64,000 bases of DNA from JACDAN01 sp963847235. Its GTDB lineage: Bacteria; Actinomycetota; Thermoleophilia; Gaiellales; Gaiellaceae. This document shows, piece after piece, positions 25,597-34,673 of the stretch (its first letter is position 1; every line of letters begins with the position of its first letter). The stretch lies in NCBI GenBank assembly GCA_963847235.1, contig CAWJYU010000004.1, positions 1-64,000 of the forward strand, written 5' to 3'. The translations under genes were made by a program, and so were the position numbers. The notes under the pieces were generated by a model that was given only the letters and a program-made list of their open reading frames with translations, was not told where the DNA came from and did not search any database.

Positions 25597-28500
25597 GTGA
25601 GGAGCCTTGGCGGGGTGCTGTTCGTGCTCGCCGTGGCGCTCGTGTTGCTTCCTGCGGCGACGGCGTCGCACACTCCGGTCCCGTCCTCCGTCACGATCGC
25701 CGGCTCGCTGCAGTCGGAGCTCGGCTGTCCCGGTGACTGGCAGCCGGAGTGCGCGGCGACCCATCTGACGTACGACGCGGGCGACGACGTCTGGCAGGGG
25801 GCGTTCTCACTTCCGGCGGGCAGCTTCGAGTACAAGGCCGCGCTCGACGACTCGTGGGACGAGAACTACGGCCGAAACGCGCAGGCAAACGGCGCGAACG
25901 TCCCGCTCGACCTCGCGTCGGGGGCGAGCGTCAAGTTCTACTACGACCACGAGAGCCACTGGGCCACGGACAACAGGGGCTCGGTCATCGCCGTCGCGGC
26001 GGGAAGCTTCCAGTCCGAGCTCGGCTGCCCGGGCGACTGGGATCCGGGCTGCCTCCGCTCCTGGCTGCAAGACCCCGACGGCAACGGGATCTACTCGTTC
26101 GAGACGACGGCGCTGCCGCAGGGCTCGTACGAGGGGAAGGTCGCGATCAACGAGAGCTGGGACGAGAACTACGGCCAGGGCGGGGTGCCCAACGGGCCGA
26201 ACATCGTGTTCAACGTCCCGGTCGCGGGCGCGACGGTGACCTTCACCTACGACGCGTCAACGCACGTCCTGACCATCGCCGCCACCGTCCCCGGCGCGCC
26301 CGGTGGCCCCGGCGCGCTCTCGCACTTCGACCTCGCGCGCAAGGACTGCCTCGGAACCGCCCGCAACACGACCTCGAAGGTCTGGTACACGGTCGCGAAC
26401 GGCGTCCTGAGCGACGTCTACTACCCGACCGTCGACAACACGAACCTCGAGACGCTCCAGTACGTCGTCACCGACGGCTCCACGTTCACCGACCTGCAGA
26501 CGCGCGACATGACCTACGCGGTGCGGGCGGTGCACGGCTCGGGCGGCATGGCCTGCAAGGTCACGACGTCGGCGAGGAGCGGGCGCTACCGGATCGAGAC
26601 CGAGTACGTCACCGACCCCAAGCGGAACTCGGTGCTTATGCGCGTCGAGTTCAAGCCGCGCCATCGGGGCTACCGGCTCTACGTCCGCTTCGATCCGACG
26701 GTCAACGGCAACGGCGGCGGCGGCGCGGGAAACGGCGGCGCCGACTCCGCCACGGTGGACGACTCGACGGGCCATCCCGTCCTCGTCTCGTCGGACCCGG
26801 TCACCGCGACGAACGCTGCGAACCGTGATTACGCGCAGCCTGTCTACGCGGCGCTGGACGGCTCGTTCGGCGAGTCGTCGAGCGGCTTCGTCGGCGCCTC
26901 GAGCGACGGGCTCGTCCAGCTCGACGCCTCGCACGCGCTGACGGACACCTACGCCGACGCCTTCGGCGGCAACGTCGTCCAGACCGCGCGCGTCCTCCTC
27001 GAGCGCGGCAAGACCGTGCTCGCGCTCGGCTTCGGCTCGTCCCAGGAAGAGGCGGTCGGCACTGCGGAGGGATCGCTCGGCGCCGGCTTCGACAAGGCGC
27101 TCGCGAAGTACAAGAAGCAGTGGAAGCACTACGACAAGTCGCTGCTCGAGCCCCGCACGGAGAAGCTGCGCGGGATCAAGGGCAAGGACCGTAAGCGGCT
27201 CGAGGACGCGTACTACCTGAGCGCCAACGTGATCAAGGCGTCGGAGGACAAGACGTTTCCCGGCGCGATCGTCGCCAGCCTCGCCTCGCCGTGGGGGCAG
27301 GCGGTCTCGGCCGGCGACCCCGCGAACACCTACTTCGGCTCCTACCGGGAGGTGTTCGCGCGCGACCTGTACGAGAGCTGGACGGGCCTCGTCGCGGCCG
27401 GCGACCTCGCGACGGCGCGCGACGCGACGCTCTTCCTCTTCGAGCGGCAGCAGCTTCCCGACGGGTCGATGCCGCGCAACAGCCTCGTGAACGGCAAGGT
27501 CGCGCCTGACTCCTTCGGGACGCAGCTGGACGAGACCGCGTACCCGATCCTGATGGCGCAGCAGCTCGGACTGACCGACGCATCGCTGTACGCGAACCAC
27601 ATCAAGCCGGCGGCGAACTTCCTCATCGCGCGCGGCCCCGCGTTCGGCGTCGAGCGCTGGGAGGAGCAGAGCGGCTTCTCGCCGTCCACGATCGCGGCGG
27701 AGATCGCCGGTCTCGCCGCGGCTGCCGAGCTCGCGCGGGCAAACGGCGACACGGCCTCGGCGGCCGTCTGGCTGGGCGTCGCAGACAACTGGCAGCGGTC
27801 GGTCAAGGGCTGGACCGTGACGACGAGCGGCCCGCACGCGACGCATCCGTACTTCATCCGGCTCTCGAAGACCGGTGACCCGAACGCCGCGATCTCGTAC
27901 AACGTCGGCAACGGCGGCCCGACGCTCGACCAGCGCGCGGTGATCGACGCCGGCTTCCTCGAGCTGGTGCGCCTCGGCGAGCTGCCCCCGAACGACCCCG
28001 ACGTCCTCCGGTCGCTCCCGGTCGTCGACGCGACGATCAAGAAGACGACCGTGAGAGGGCCCGGGTGGCACCGATACAACGGCGACGGCTACGGGGACCG
28101 CGCCACCGACGGCCGGCCATGGGCTCCGAGCGGACAGGGCAACGGCCACCTCTGGCCGGCGCTCTCGGCCGAGCGCGGCGAGCACGAGCTCGTCACGGGC
28201 GACAGGGCGGAGGCGGCCTCGCTGCTGCTCGCAATGAGCCGGTTCTCCTCGGGCGTCGGCCTGATCCCGGAGCAGAACTGGGAGCTGGCCCCCCTCGCAG
28301 CATCGCCGTACGGCACCGATCCGACGGTTGCTTCGATCGGCTTCGAGAACGGCGGCGCAGCCGGCTCCGCCTCGCCGCTCACCTGGTCCGCGGCCTCGTT
28401 CGTGCGGCTCGCGCGAGACCTGGCGACCGGCCGGAACGTCGTGCTGCCGAGAGTGACGCACTCACGCTACGTCGCCAACACGCAGGGCACGACGCCGCTG

Positions 28501-29472
28501 ACGGTGACGAGCCCGGCCGACAACGCATCGGTCACCTCCTCTCCGGTCACCGTCACGGGCACGACCGCGCCTGGGAACGCCGTCTACGTCGCCGCAACGA
28601 ACACGGACGCCAACTCCGCGACGACGGTCGTCTCGACGACCGCGGGCGGCGACGGCTCGTTCAGCGTCGACGTCGCGGTCACCGGCGGCACCAACGTCCT
28701 GAACGTCGTTGCCGTCAGTCCGACCGGTGGGACCGCCCACGCGCGGCGCACGGTCCTTCTCGACGTCCTGCCCGGAACGCTGCTCCTCGACGTCGCCGAC
28801 CCGGACAGCGACGACGCAGGCCCCGGGAACTACGCATATCCGACCTTCGCCGGCTTCCGCCCGGGCGCCTTCGACATCCAGCGGTTCCAGGTCTTCGACT
28901 CCGGCGACACCGTCACCTTCCGGCTGCGGACGCGCGACCTGTCGGAGACGTTCGGCAGCCCGCTCGGCGCGCAGCTCGTCGACGTCTACGTACGCGTCCC
29001 CGGGGCGGCGACGACGTCCACGGCGGCGGCGCACTCGTTGCGCAACTTCGCGATCGCACCGGCGTTCGCCTGGAGTCGGCTGATCCAGGTGCAGGGCTTC
29101 GGCCAGCGCTACGTGGACGCGAGCGGCAATGCACTCGGGACGGTGACGATCTCGGCGAACCCGATCTCACGCTTCATCACCTTCAGCGTCCCGAAGGCGT
29201 CCCTCGGGACGCCCGCGGCCGGCTGGGGCTTCGTCGTCGTCCTCACCGGCCAGGACGGCTTCAGCCCCGACAATGCGCGCAGCTTCGCGCCGACGCCGCA
29301 GGAGTTCCAGTTCGGGGTCTGCGCGACCGCGAGCACCGATCCGCACTGCACGTTCGACCCCGGTCTTGTTCCGAAGGCGGTCGACGTGATCCCCACACCC
29401 GGCGTGCTCCAGTCCACGGAGCTCGACTACACGCTCGGCCCCGTGCGGCTGACGGGCGTCTCGATCCCGTAG
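25597..29472 (+). CDS. Secreted GH15 glucodextranase/glucoamylase with two X25-like modules
   Basis: The chosen GTG 25597 gives 1291 residues starting with a signal peptide (SLGGVLFVLAVALVLLPAATA). Two similar modules (about 31-128 and 129-235) share SELGCPGDW and DESWDENYG, the X25 pattern of bacterial pullulanases. A super-beta-sandwich N domain (about 242-490) precedes the (alpha/alpha)6 GH15 barrel (about 500-950) with EVFARDLYESW, the candidate catalytic acid Glu646 in QLDETAYP and base Glu892 in IPEQNWE. An Ig-like domain (about 968-1060) and a glucodextranase-type C-terminal domain (about 1065-1291) follow. It should release glucose from extracellular alpha-glucans. It stands alone. 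Confidence 0.9.
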   Translation: MRSLGGVLFVLAVALVLLPAATASHTPVPSSVTIAGSLQSELGCPGDWQPECAATHLTYDAGDDVWQGAFSLPAGSFEYKAALDDSWDENYGRNAQANGANVPLDLASGASVKFYYDHESHWATDNRGSVIAVAAGSFQSELGCPGDWDPGCLRSWLQDPDGNGIYSFETTALPQGSYEGKVAINESWDENYGQGGVPNGPNIVFNVPVAGATVTFTYDASTHVLTIAATVPGAPGGPGALSHFDLARKDCLGTARNTTSKVWYTVANGVLSDVYYPTVDNTNLETLQYVVTDGSTFTDLQTRDMTYAVRAVHGSGGMACKVTTSARSGRYRIETEYVTDPKRNSVLMRVEFKPRHRGYRLYVRFDPTVNGNGGGGAGNGGADSATVDDSTGHPVLVSSDPVTATNAANRDYAQPVYAALDGSFGESSSGFVGASSDGLVQLDASHALTDTYADAFGGNVVQTARVLLERGKTVLALGFGSSQEEAVGTAEGSLGAGFDKALAKYKKQWKHYDKSLLEPRTEKLRGIKGKDRKRLEDAYYLSANVIKASEDKTFPGAIVASLASPWGQAVSAGDPANTYFGSYREVFARDLYESWTGLVAAGDLATARDATLFLFERQQLPDGSMPRNSLVNGKVAPDSFGTQLDETAYPILMAQQLGLTDASLYANHIKPAANFLIARGPAFGVERWEEQSGFSPSTIAAEIAGLAAAAELARANGDTASAAVWLGVADNWQRSVKGWTVTTSGPHATHPYFIRLSKTGDPNAAISYNVGNGGPTLDQRAVIDAGFLELVRLGELPPNDPDVLRSLPVVDATIKKTTVRGPGWHRYNGDGYGDRATDGRPWAPSGQGNGHLWPALSAERGEHELVTGDRAEAASLLLAMSRFSSGVGLIPEQNWELAPLAASPYGTDPTVASIGFENGGAAGSASPLTWSAASFVRLARDLATGRNVVLPRVTHSRYVANTQGTTPLTVTSPADNASVTSSPVTVTGTTAPGNAVYVAATNTDANSATTVVSTTAGGDGSFSVDVAVTGGTNVLNVVAVSPTGGTAHARRTVLLDVLPGTLLLDVADPDSDDAGPGNYAYPTFAGFRPGAFDIQRFQVFDSGDTVTFRLRTRDLSETFGSPLGAQLVDVYVRVPGAATTSTAAAHSLRNFAIAPAFAWSRLIQVQGFGQRYVDASGNALGTVTISANPISRFITFSVPKASLGTPAAGWGFVVVLTGQDGFSPDNARSFAPTPQEFQFGVCATASTDPHCTFDPGLVPKAVDVIPTPGVLQSTELDYTLGPVRLTGVSIP

Positions 29473-29482
29473 CTCAACCGGA

Positions 29483-30333
29483 CTACCAGCTGGCGATCAC
29501 ACGGCAGGGCCCGCCTGATCCCTCCTCCCACGGGATGAGCCCGACGTAGGCGACCGCTCCCCTCGGCGGGATCTTGTCGAGGTTGTTCAGGCCTTCGAGC
29601 CCGTAGCGGTCGGTCGCGAGGAAGTCCACATGGACGGGGAAGGTCGCTGAGTTCCCAGGGTCGAGGCTGATCGTGTCGACGCCGATGCCCGTCACCTTCC
29701 GGCGCTCCGCGAGCCACATGGCCGCCTCGACGCTGAAGCCGGGGAAGTGGTAGTTCGGGAAGGCCGCGCCGCCCTTGAATTCGAGGGGATCGTCGACCTT
29801 GGCGGCCCAGCCGGAGTCCATGCAGACGATCGACCCCTCCGGGATCCTCCCGTGGCGCCGCTCGAACCGACGGAGGTCGTCGACGGTCACCATCGTGTCC
29901 GGCTCTCGCTCGGCACGCCGCGAGATGTCGATCACGACGATCGGGACGATCAGCTCCTCCAGCGTGATCTCCGGCGAGAGCCGCCCGCCCGGCGTGAAGT
30001 GGCCGGGTGCGTCCATATGGGTCCCCGAGTGCTCGCCGAACGTCCACTCCTGCGCAGTAGAAGCCGCCCGTCGGGATCGTGACGAGCGTCTCCCTCTGCG
30101 GGCGAGTCGAACGTAAAGACGGGGAAACCTTCCTTGAACACGTGCGTGAGGTCCTGAAGACGTTTCTTGTCGTGCCGATGCGTCGCGGGACGTCCGCCGG
30201 AGGCGAGGCCGGGGAAGGCAGCGGCGACGGCCGCGCCGACGCCGGTCAGGACGGCCGTGCGGCGGTCGATGCGGGGCCGATCCTGCTGCTCGACCTGCTC
30301 GCGAACGATCTCGACAGTTCCGGGGAGACACAT
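29483..30333 (-). CDS. Cyclase-family metal-dependent amidohydrolase, exported (two frameshifts)
   Basis: The N-terminal frame (from 30333) has a twin-arginine-like leader (DRRTAVLTGVGAAVAAAFPGLASGG) and LQDLTHVFKEGFPVF. Single-base shifts near 30098 and 30060 lead to the frame carrying the family signature GEHSGTHMDAPGHFTPGG, then SIVCMDSGW and GIGVDTISLDPG. The HxGTHxDxPxH motif binds the metal in kynurenine-formamidase/isatin-hydrolase-type enzymes. The total is about 283 residues. Export by the Tat route is inferred. The substrate is unknown. Confidence 0.8.
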
Positions 30334-30407
30334 AGCTCTGTCCTCCTCTCAGGTCGCTCCCACGAGTCTAGGCGCCTACACGGCGCAGCGCTCGCGAACC
30401 GCAAGCG

Positions 30408-31742
30408 TCACTCGATCGCTTCGAGGATCTCCCACTGATCGGGAACGCCCTTCAGGCTGTGTGCGCCTCGGTCGACGAAGGAGAGGCCCGAGCCCGTGAC
30501 GAGGTCCCTCACCGTCCGCGACACGAGGACTTCGCCCGCCCCGGCGAGCCCGTTCACACGAGCGGCGATATGAACGCCGATGCCGGCGATACCTCCACTG
30601 CGTCGCTCCACCTCGCCCGTGTGGAGACCGGCACGCATGTCGAGGCCGAGCGTTCGCAGGCGGTCCCGGAGAGCAAACGCGCAGCGAACGGCGCGCGCCG
30701 GGCCGTCGAAGGTTGCGAGCAGCCCGTCACCCGCGAAGTCGGAGATCGTTCCGCCGAAGCGCGCGACCTCCGTCGCCGCCAGCTCATCGTGCCTCTCGAG
30801 CAGCTCCCGCCACCGCGCGTCGCCTAGCTCGACCGCCCGTGGGGTGGAGTCGACGATGTCCGTGAACAGCACGGTGGCGAGGACCCGGTCGGTGGCGTGC
30901 GCAGGGCGGGATCCCGTGAGGAACTCCTCCACCTCGTCGATGAGGACGTCGATGTCGCCGACTCCCAGCCCGTAGTCAGCGCCAGGCACGACGACGAACT
31001 TCGCGCCCTCGATGTGCTCCGCGACATACCGTCCCTGGTCGACGGTGACGATCGGGTTGTCCCGGCGGTGGACGACGAGCGTGGGCACCCTGATCGATGG
31101 AAGGACGTCCCGTACGTCGAGCTCGAAGAGCATGCGCATGACGGCCGCAGCAGTTGCCGGGCTTGCGGAGAGGCGAAGGAAGCGTCCCCAGGCCTCGATT
31201 GCAGCGGAATCGCCGGCGAGGCTCGGATTGATCGCGGCGATGATGTCGCCGCGACCCCACGTCTGCTCGACCATCGAGACGAGGCCTTCCTGCACTTCCG
31301 GCGGTGCGCCGATCTCGTATCCCGGCGCCGCCGAGGCGCGTGCGGTCGGGTTCATCAGGACGAGAGCGCTCGTACGCTCGGGATACGTGGCGGCGAAGAG
31401 CTCCGCCATCGGCGAGGCCTCGCCGGCGCCGGCGATCGCGGCCCGCTCGAGGCCGACAGCGTCCATCACCGCGGACACGTCGTCCATCCAGTCCTCGAGC
31501 GGGGGGAGCTCCCTGGACGGGATCGGATCGGACAGGCCGATCCCGTACTTGTCGAACGAGATCAGCCTGCTGAACGAGGCGAGGCGGCCCAGATAGTGCG
31601 CATAGCCCGGCAGGTCCCACCGTGCCTCGAGATGGCTGAACCAGGTGGAGACGAGCACGATGTCGAGCGGGTTGCCCTCGCCGACGATCTGGTACGCGAT
31701 GTGCGCGTCGCCCTTTTTCGCGTACTGCGTCTCTGGCACCAC
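30408..31742 (-). CDS. Alpha/beta-hydrolase fused to class III nucleotide cyclase
   Basis: Residues about 1-270 form an alpha/beta-hydrolase fold (VLVSTWFSHLE, DKYGIGLSDP, and a nucleophile-elbow position reading GAGEAS where GxSxG is expected, so the serine is missing). Residues about 285-444 form a class III cyclase domain: VLFTDIVDSTPRAVELGD, GTISDFAGDGLLATFDGPARAVRCA, RAGLHTGEV and GIGVHIAARV. The two metal aspartates (FTD and GDG) are present. The hydrolase part probably senses a ligand rather than hydrolysing it (inference). This fusion is common in actinobacteria and mycobacteria. Confidence 0.9.
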   Translation of the reverse strand: MVPETQYAKKGDAHIAYQIVGEGNPLDIVLVSTWFSHLEARWDLPGYAHYLGRLASFSRLISFDKYGIGLSDPIPSRELPPLEDWMDDVSAVMDAVGLERAAIAGAGEASPMAELFAATYPERTSALVLMNPTARASAAPGYEIGAPPEVQEGLVSMVEQTWGRGDIIAAINPSLAGDSAAIEAWGRFLRLSASPATAAAVMRMLFELDVRDVLPSIRVPTLVVHRRDNPIVTVDQGRYVAEHIEGAKFVVVPGADYGLGVGDIDVLIDEVEEFLTGSRPAHATDRVLATVLFTDIVDSTPRAVELGDARWRELLERHDELAATEVARFGGTISDFAGDGLLATFDGPARAVRCAFALRDRLRTLGLDMRAGLHTGEVERRSGGIAGIGVHIAARVNGLAGAGEVLVSRTVRDLVTGSGLSFVDRGAHSLKGVPDQWEILEAIE

Positions 31743-31784
31743 CCCGAGACGATAGGCGTCACCGCTCGGCTCGCGTCAAATCGC

Positions 31785-33392
31785 TCAAGCAGATGCGCGC
31801 AGGCGGCGCCGACCCAGGATCTCGCGGGCTGCGTTGAGGCCCGGCGTGCCCATGACGCCGCCTCCGGGGTGGGCGGCGGAGCCGCACAGGTAGAGGCCGG
31901 CGACCGGAGTCCGGTAGCGCGCGTAGCCGGGCACCGGTCGGAAGGCGAAGAGCTGGCCGGGAGTCATCGCGCCCTGGAAGATGTTGCCGCCGGTGAGGTT
32001 GAAGACCCGCTCGAGGTCGGGCGGCGCCAGCACCTGCCGGTCGAGGACGGCGCCCTTGAAGTTCGGTGCGTACTCGTCCACCAGGTCGAAGCAGCGGTCG
32101 GCGAACGCGTCGCGCTGGTCGTCCCAGGACCCGTCGCGGAGCTCGTACGGCGCGTACTGCACGAACATCGACATCAGGTGGCGACCGGGCGGCGCGACGG
32201 TCGGATCGACGGCCGACGGGATCGTGCACTCGAGCACGGGCTCCGCAGAGGGTCGGCCGTACTTGGCGTCGTCGAAGGCGCGCTCGATGTAGTCCTGGTC
32301 GGGACAGATGTGGATGGTGCCGCGATGCTGGGGGCCCGGGTCGGTGCCCGGCAGCGCCGTGAAGTCCGGCAGCTCCGCCAGGGCGACGTTGATCTTCAAC
32401 GAGGCGCTCGCGTAGCTGATCCGCTCGACGTCGGCCACGAACGCCTCCGGAAGTGTGCTCCGGTCGAGGAGCCGCAGGAAGGTCACATTGGCGTCGGCGT
32501 TACTGGCCACGACCGGGGCGTGGTACTCGTCGCCGCCGGCGAGCGCCACACCGACGGCCCGGCCGTCGCGCACCAGGATGCGATCAACCTCGGCCTCGCA
32601 GCGAATGTCGGCGCCGAAGTCGCGGGCGGCTGCCGCCAGCGCCTGCGTCAGCCCGCCCATGCCGCCGCGCACGTAGGCCCAGACGCCTCGCGCGCCGCCG
32701 CTCTCGCCCATCACGTGGTGGAACAGCACGTACGCGGTCCCCGGCATCGAGGGGGCTGCCATCGCCCCGATGACCGCGTCGGTCGCCAGCGTCCCCTTCA
32801 ACTCCTCCGACTCGAACCAGCGGTCGAGGATCGGCCGTGCGGCGCCGGTGAGGATCTCCACCGCCTCGCCTGCCGCGTCTCCCAGCCGCCGGTACGAACG
32901 TCCGAGTGAGAGCAGCGTCCGGAGGTCGCGAAGGCGCGGCTTCGACAGATCGGGCGGCGCCATCGTCAGCGTGGGCTCGACCACCGCCGCGACGCGCTCG
33001 AGCATCGCCTCGTACTGCGGATAGCGCTCGGCGTCTCGCGCGCTGAACTTGGCGATCTCCCTGCGGGTGAGGTCGGCGTCGGGACCCATCGTCAAGGAGC
33101 GCCCGTCGGGAAACGGCGTGAACGATGCGGGGTCGCGGGGGAGGACCTCGTACCCGTAGGAGGCGAGCCTCAGGTCGCGGACGATCGCCGTGTGGAAGAG
33201 GCTGTTCACGTACGCGGCGGTGGAGACCTTGTAGCCGGGAAAGGTCTCCTCGGTGACACAGGCGCCGCCGACGACGTGGCGCCGCTCGAGCACGAGGACG
33301 CGCCGCCCGGCGCGTGCCAGGTAACACGCGGTCACCAGCCCGTTGTGGCCGGCCCCGATCACGATCGCGTCGTAGCTCGAAGGGCCTGGCAC
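31785..33392 (-). CDS. Phytoene-desaturase-like FAD oxidoreductase (CrtI-like)
   Basis: From GTG 33392 the 535-residue protein starts with the FAD motif DAIVIGAGHNGLVTACYLARAGRRVLVLE and GGACVTEE, contains the GGMGGLTQALAAAARDFGADIRCEAEVDRILV segment and ends with LYLCGSAAHPGGGVMGTPGLNAAREIL. This matches CrtI-related oxidoreductases of the pyridine-nucleotide-disulfide oxidoreductase (PYROXD2) type. The start overlaps by one base the TAG of the methyltransferase gene (TAGTG), so both are in one operon. No other carotenoid gene is present, so a carotenoid substrate is not implied. Confidence 0.9.
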   Translation of the reverse strand: MPGPSSYDAIVIGAGHNGLVTACYLARAGRRVLVLERRHVVGGACVTEETFPGYKVSTAAYVNSLFHTAIVRDLRLASYGYEVLPRDPASFTPFPDGRSLTMGPDADLTRREIAKFSARDAERYPQYEAMLERVAAVVEPTLTMAPPDLSKPRLRDLRTLLSLGRSYRRLGDAAGEAVEILTGAARPILDRWFESEELKGTLATDAVIGAMAAPSMPGTAYVLFHHVMGESGGARGVWAYVRGGMGGLTQALAAAARDFGADIRCEAEVDRILVRDGRAVGVALAGGDEYHAPVVASNADANVTFLRLLDRSTLPEAFVADVERISYASASLKINVALAELPDFTALPGTDPGPQHRGTIHICPDQDYIERAFDDAKYGRPSAEPVLECTIPSAVDPTVAPPGRHLMSMFVQYAPYELRDGSWDDQRDAFADRCFDLVDEYAPNFKGAVLDRQVLAPPDLERVFNLTGGNIFQGAMTPGQLFAFRPVPGYARYRTPVAGLYLCGSAAHPGGGVMGTPGLNAAREILGRRRLRASA

Positions 33393-34180
33393 TAGCGAAC
33401 GGCAGTTGACTTGTGCAGGACCCAGCCGAGCCCTGCGCCGGGGTGGCCCGCGAGGTTGCGCAGGTCCTCCAGCCCTGCGCGCAACTCCTCCTCTTCGGCG
33501 CCGGGCTGCTGCGCGAGCGCGCTCTCGATCACGTCGGCCGCGTAGCTCGCCTCGCCGGAGAGATCCTCGTCCAGCCACCAGAATGTCCGCTCGCCCTCGT
33601 CGATCTCACGGAAGCCGGCCTCGCGGAGCCAGCCTGGCAGCCGTGTGCCGGCGTCGCTCCAGCCCGAGGCAGCCATGCCCTCGACCATCGAGCGGAACAG
33701 CGCCTCGAGTGCGTCCGTGGACGGCTCGGCGCGGACGGTCGAGTAGTCGACTTCGATCGCGGTGATCCCGCCGCCCGGGGCGAGCACGCGTCGGGCCTCG
33801 CGCAGCACCGCGGGCGGATCGGCGACGTGCTCGAGGAACCACATCATCCAGACGTGGTCGAACGACTCGTCCTCGAACGGGAGCTCGAGCGCGTCAGCCT
33901 GCAGCAAGGTGGCCTCGACGCCGGCCCGCTCGAGGTGCCCGCGGGCGTAGTCGAGCTGCTTCGGCTCGATGTCGACTCCGGTCAGGCTGACGCCGGGGAA
34001 CTCCTGTCCCAGTACCGCCAGCACGGCGCCCACGCCGGTCCCCACCTCGAGCAAGCGCGTTCCGGGCTCGAGTTGTGTGCCGTCGCGGATCAGCCGATGG
34101 CGCCAGTGCTCCGCCTGCTCCACGAGCCGCTCCTGCTCGGGCGTCCCATAGCCGTGCACGTACCCAGTCACGGTCCGCAT
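33392..34180 (-). CDS. SAM-dependent methyltransferase
   Basis: The 262-residue class I methyltransferase has motif I LLEVGTGVGAVLAVL, motif II VDIEPKQLDYAR, the DALELPFEDESFDHVWMMWFLEHV segment and ARRVLAPGGGI. It is the first gene of the operon with the CrtI-like oxidoreductase. Substrate unknown. Its ATG at 34180 overlaps the ATG of the divergent GFA gene, leaving no ordinary promoter space, so one of the two starts is probably further inside its gene. Confidence 0.88.
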   Translation of the reverse strand: MRTVTGYVHGYGTPEQERLVEQAEHWRHRLIRDGTQLEPGTRLLEVGTGVGAVLAVLGQEFPGVSLTGVDIEPKQLDYARGHLERAGVEATLLQADALELPFEDESFDHVWMMWFLEHVADPPAVLREARRVLAPGGGITAIEVDYSTVRAEPSTDALEALFRSMVEGMAASGWSDAGTRLPGWLREAGFREIDEGERTFWWLDEDLSGEASYAADVIESALAQQPGAEEEELRAGLEDLRNLAGHPGAGLGWVLHKSTAVR

Positions 34181-34673
34181 GATTGTCGACGTGACGAGCG
34201 TCGCGCGTGAGGGTGGTTGCGCCTGCGGAGCGGTTCGCTACCGGCTGACGTCGGATCCGCTCTTCACGCATTGCTGTCACTGCCTGAACTGCCAGCGGCA
34301 GACCGGGAGCGCCTTCGTCATCAACTTGCTGATCGAGGCCGACCGTGTGGAGCTGCTGGCGGGAGCCCCGCAACCGGTGGACGTGCCCCGCGACGACGGC
34401 AGCAAGCAGCGAATCTCTCGCTGTCCGACCTGCCAGGTTGCGGTCTACAGCGACTACGGCCGTCCCGAGGTGCTGTTCGTTCGGGGTGGAACGCTCGATC
34501 AGCCGTGGACGGTCACGCCGGACGTCCACATCTTCACCAAGTCCAAGCTGAGCTGGGTGACGCTTCCGGACTCGGTGCCGGCCTTCGAGGTCTACTACGA
34601 CAGGAAGGTCCTGTGGCCGGCCGCCAGCCTCGAGCGGCTCGAAGCAATCTTGGCGCCGGACTCCGACGCCTAG
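34179..34673 (+). CDS. GFA-family (CENP-V/GFA) zinc protein
   Basis: The 164-residue protein has the zinc-binding pattern GGCACGAVRYRL, THCCHCLNCQRQTGSAFVINL and RISRCPTCQVAVYSDYG, typical of the GFA family named after glutathione-dependent formaldehyde-activating enzyme. The activity is rarely known. GTG 34191 is an alternative start that would free the overlapping start codons with the divergent methyltransferase. Confidence 0.88.
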   Translation: MIVDVTSVAREGGCACGAVRYRLTSDPLFTHCCHCLNCQRQTGSAFVINLLIEADRVELLAGAPQPVDVPRDDGSKQRISRCPTCQVAVYSDYGRPEVLFVRGGTLDQPWTVTPDVHIFTKSKLSWVTLPDSVPAFEVYYDRKVLWPAASLERLEAILAPDSDA

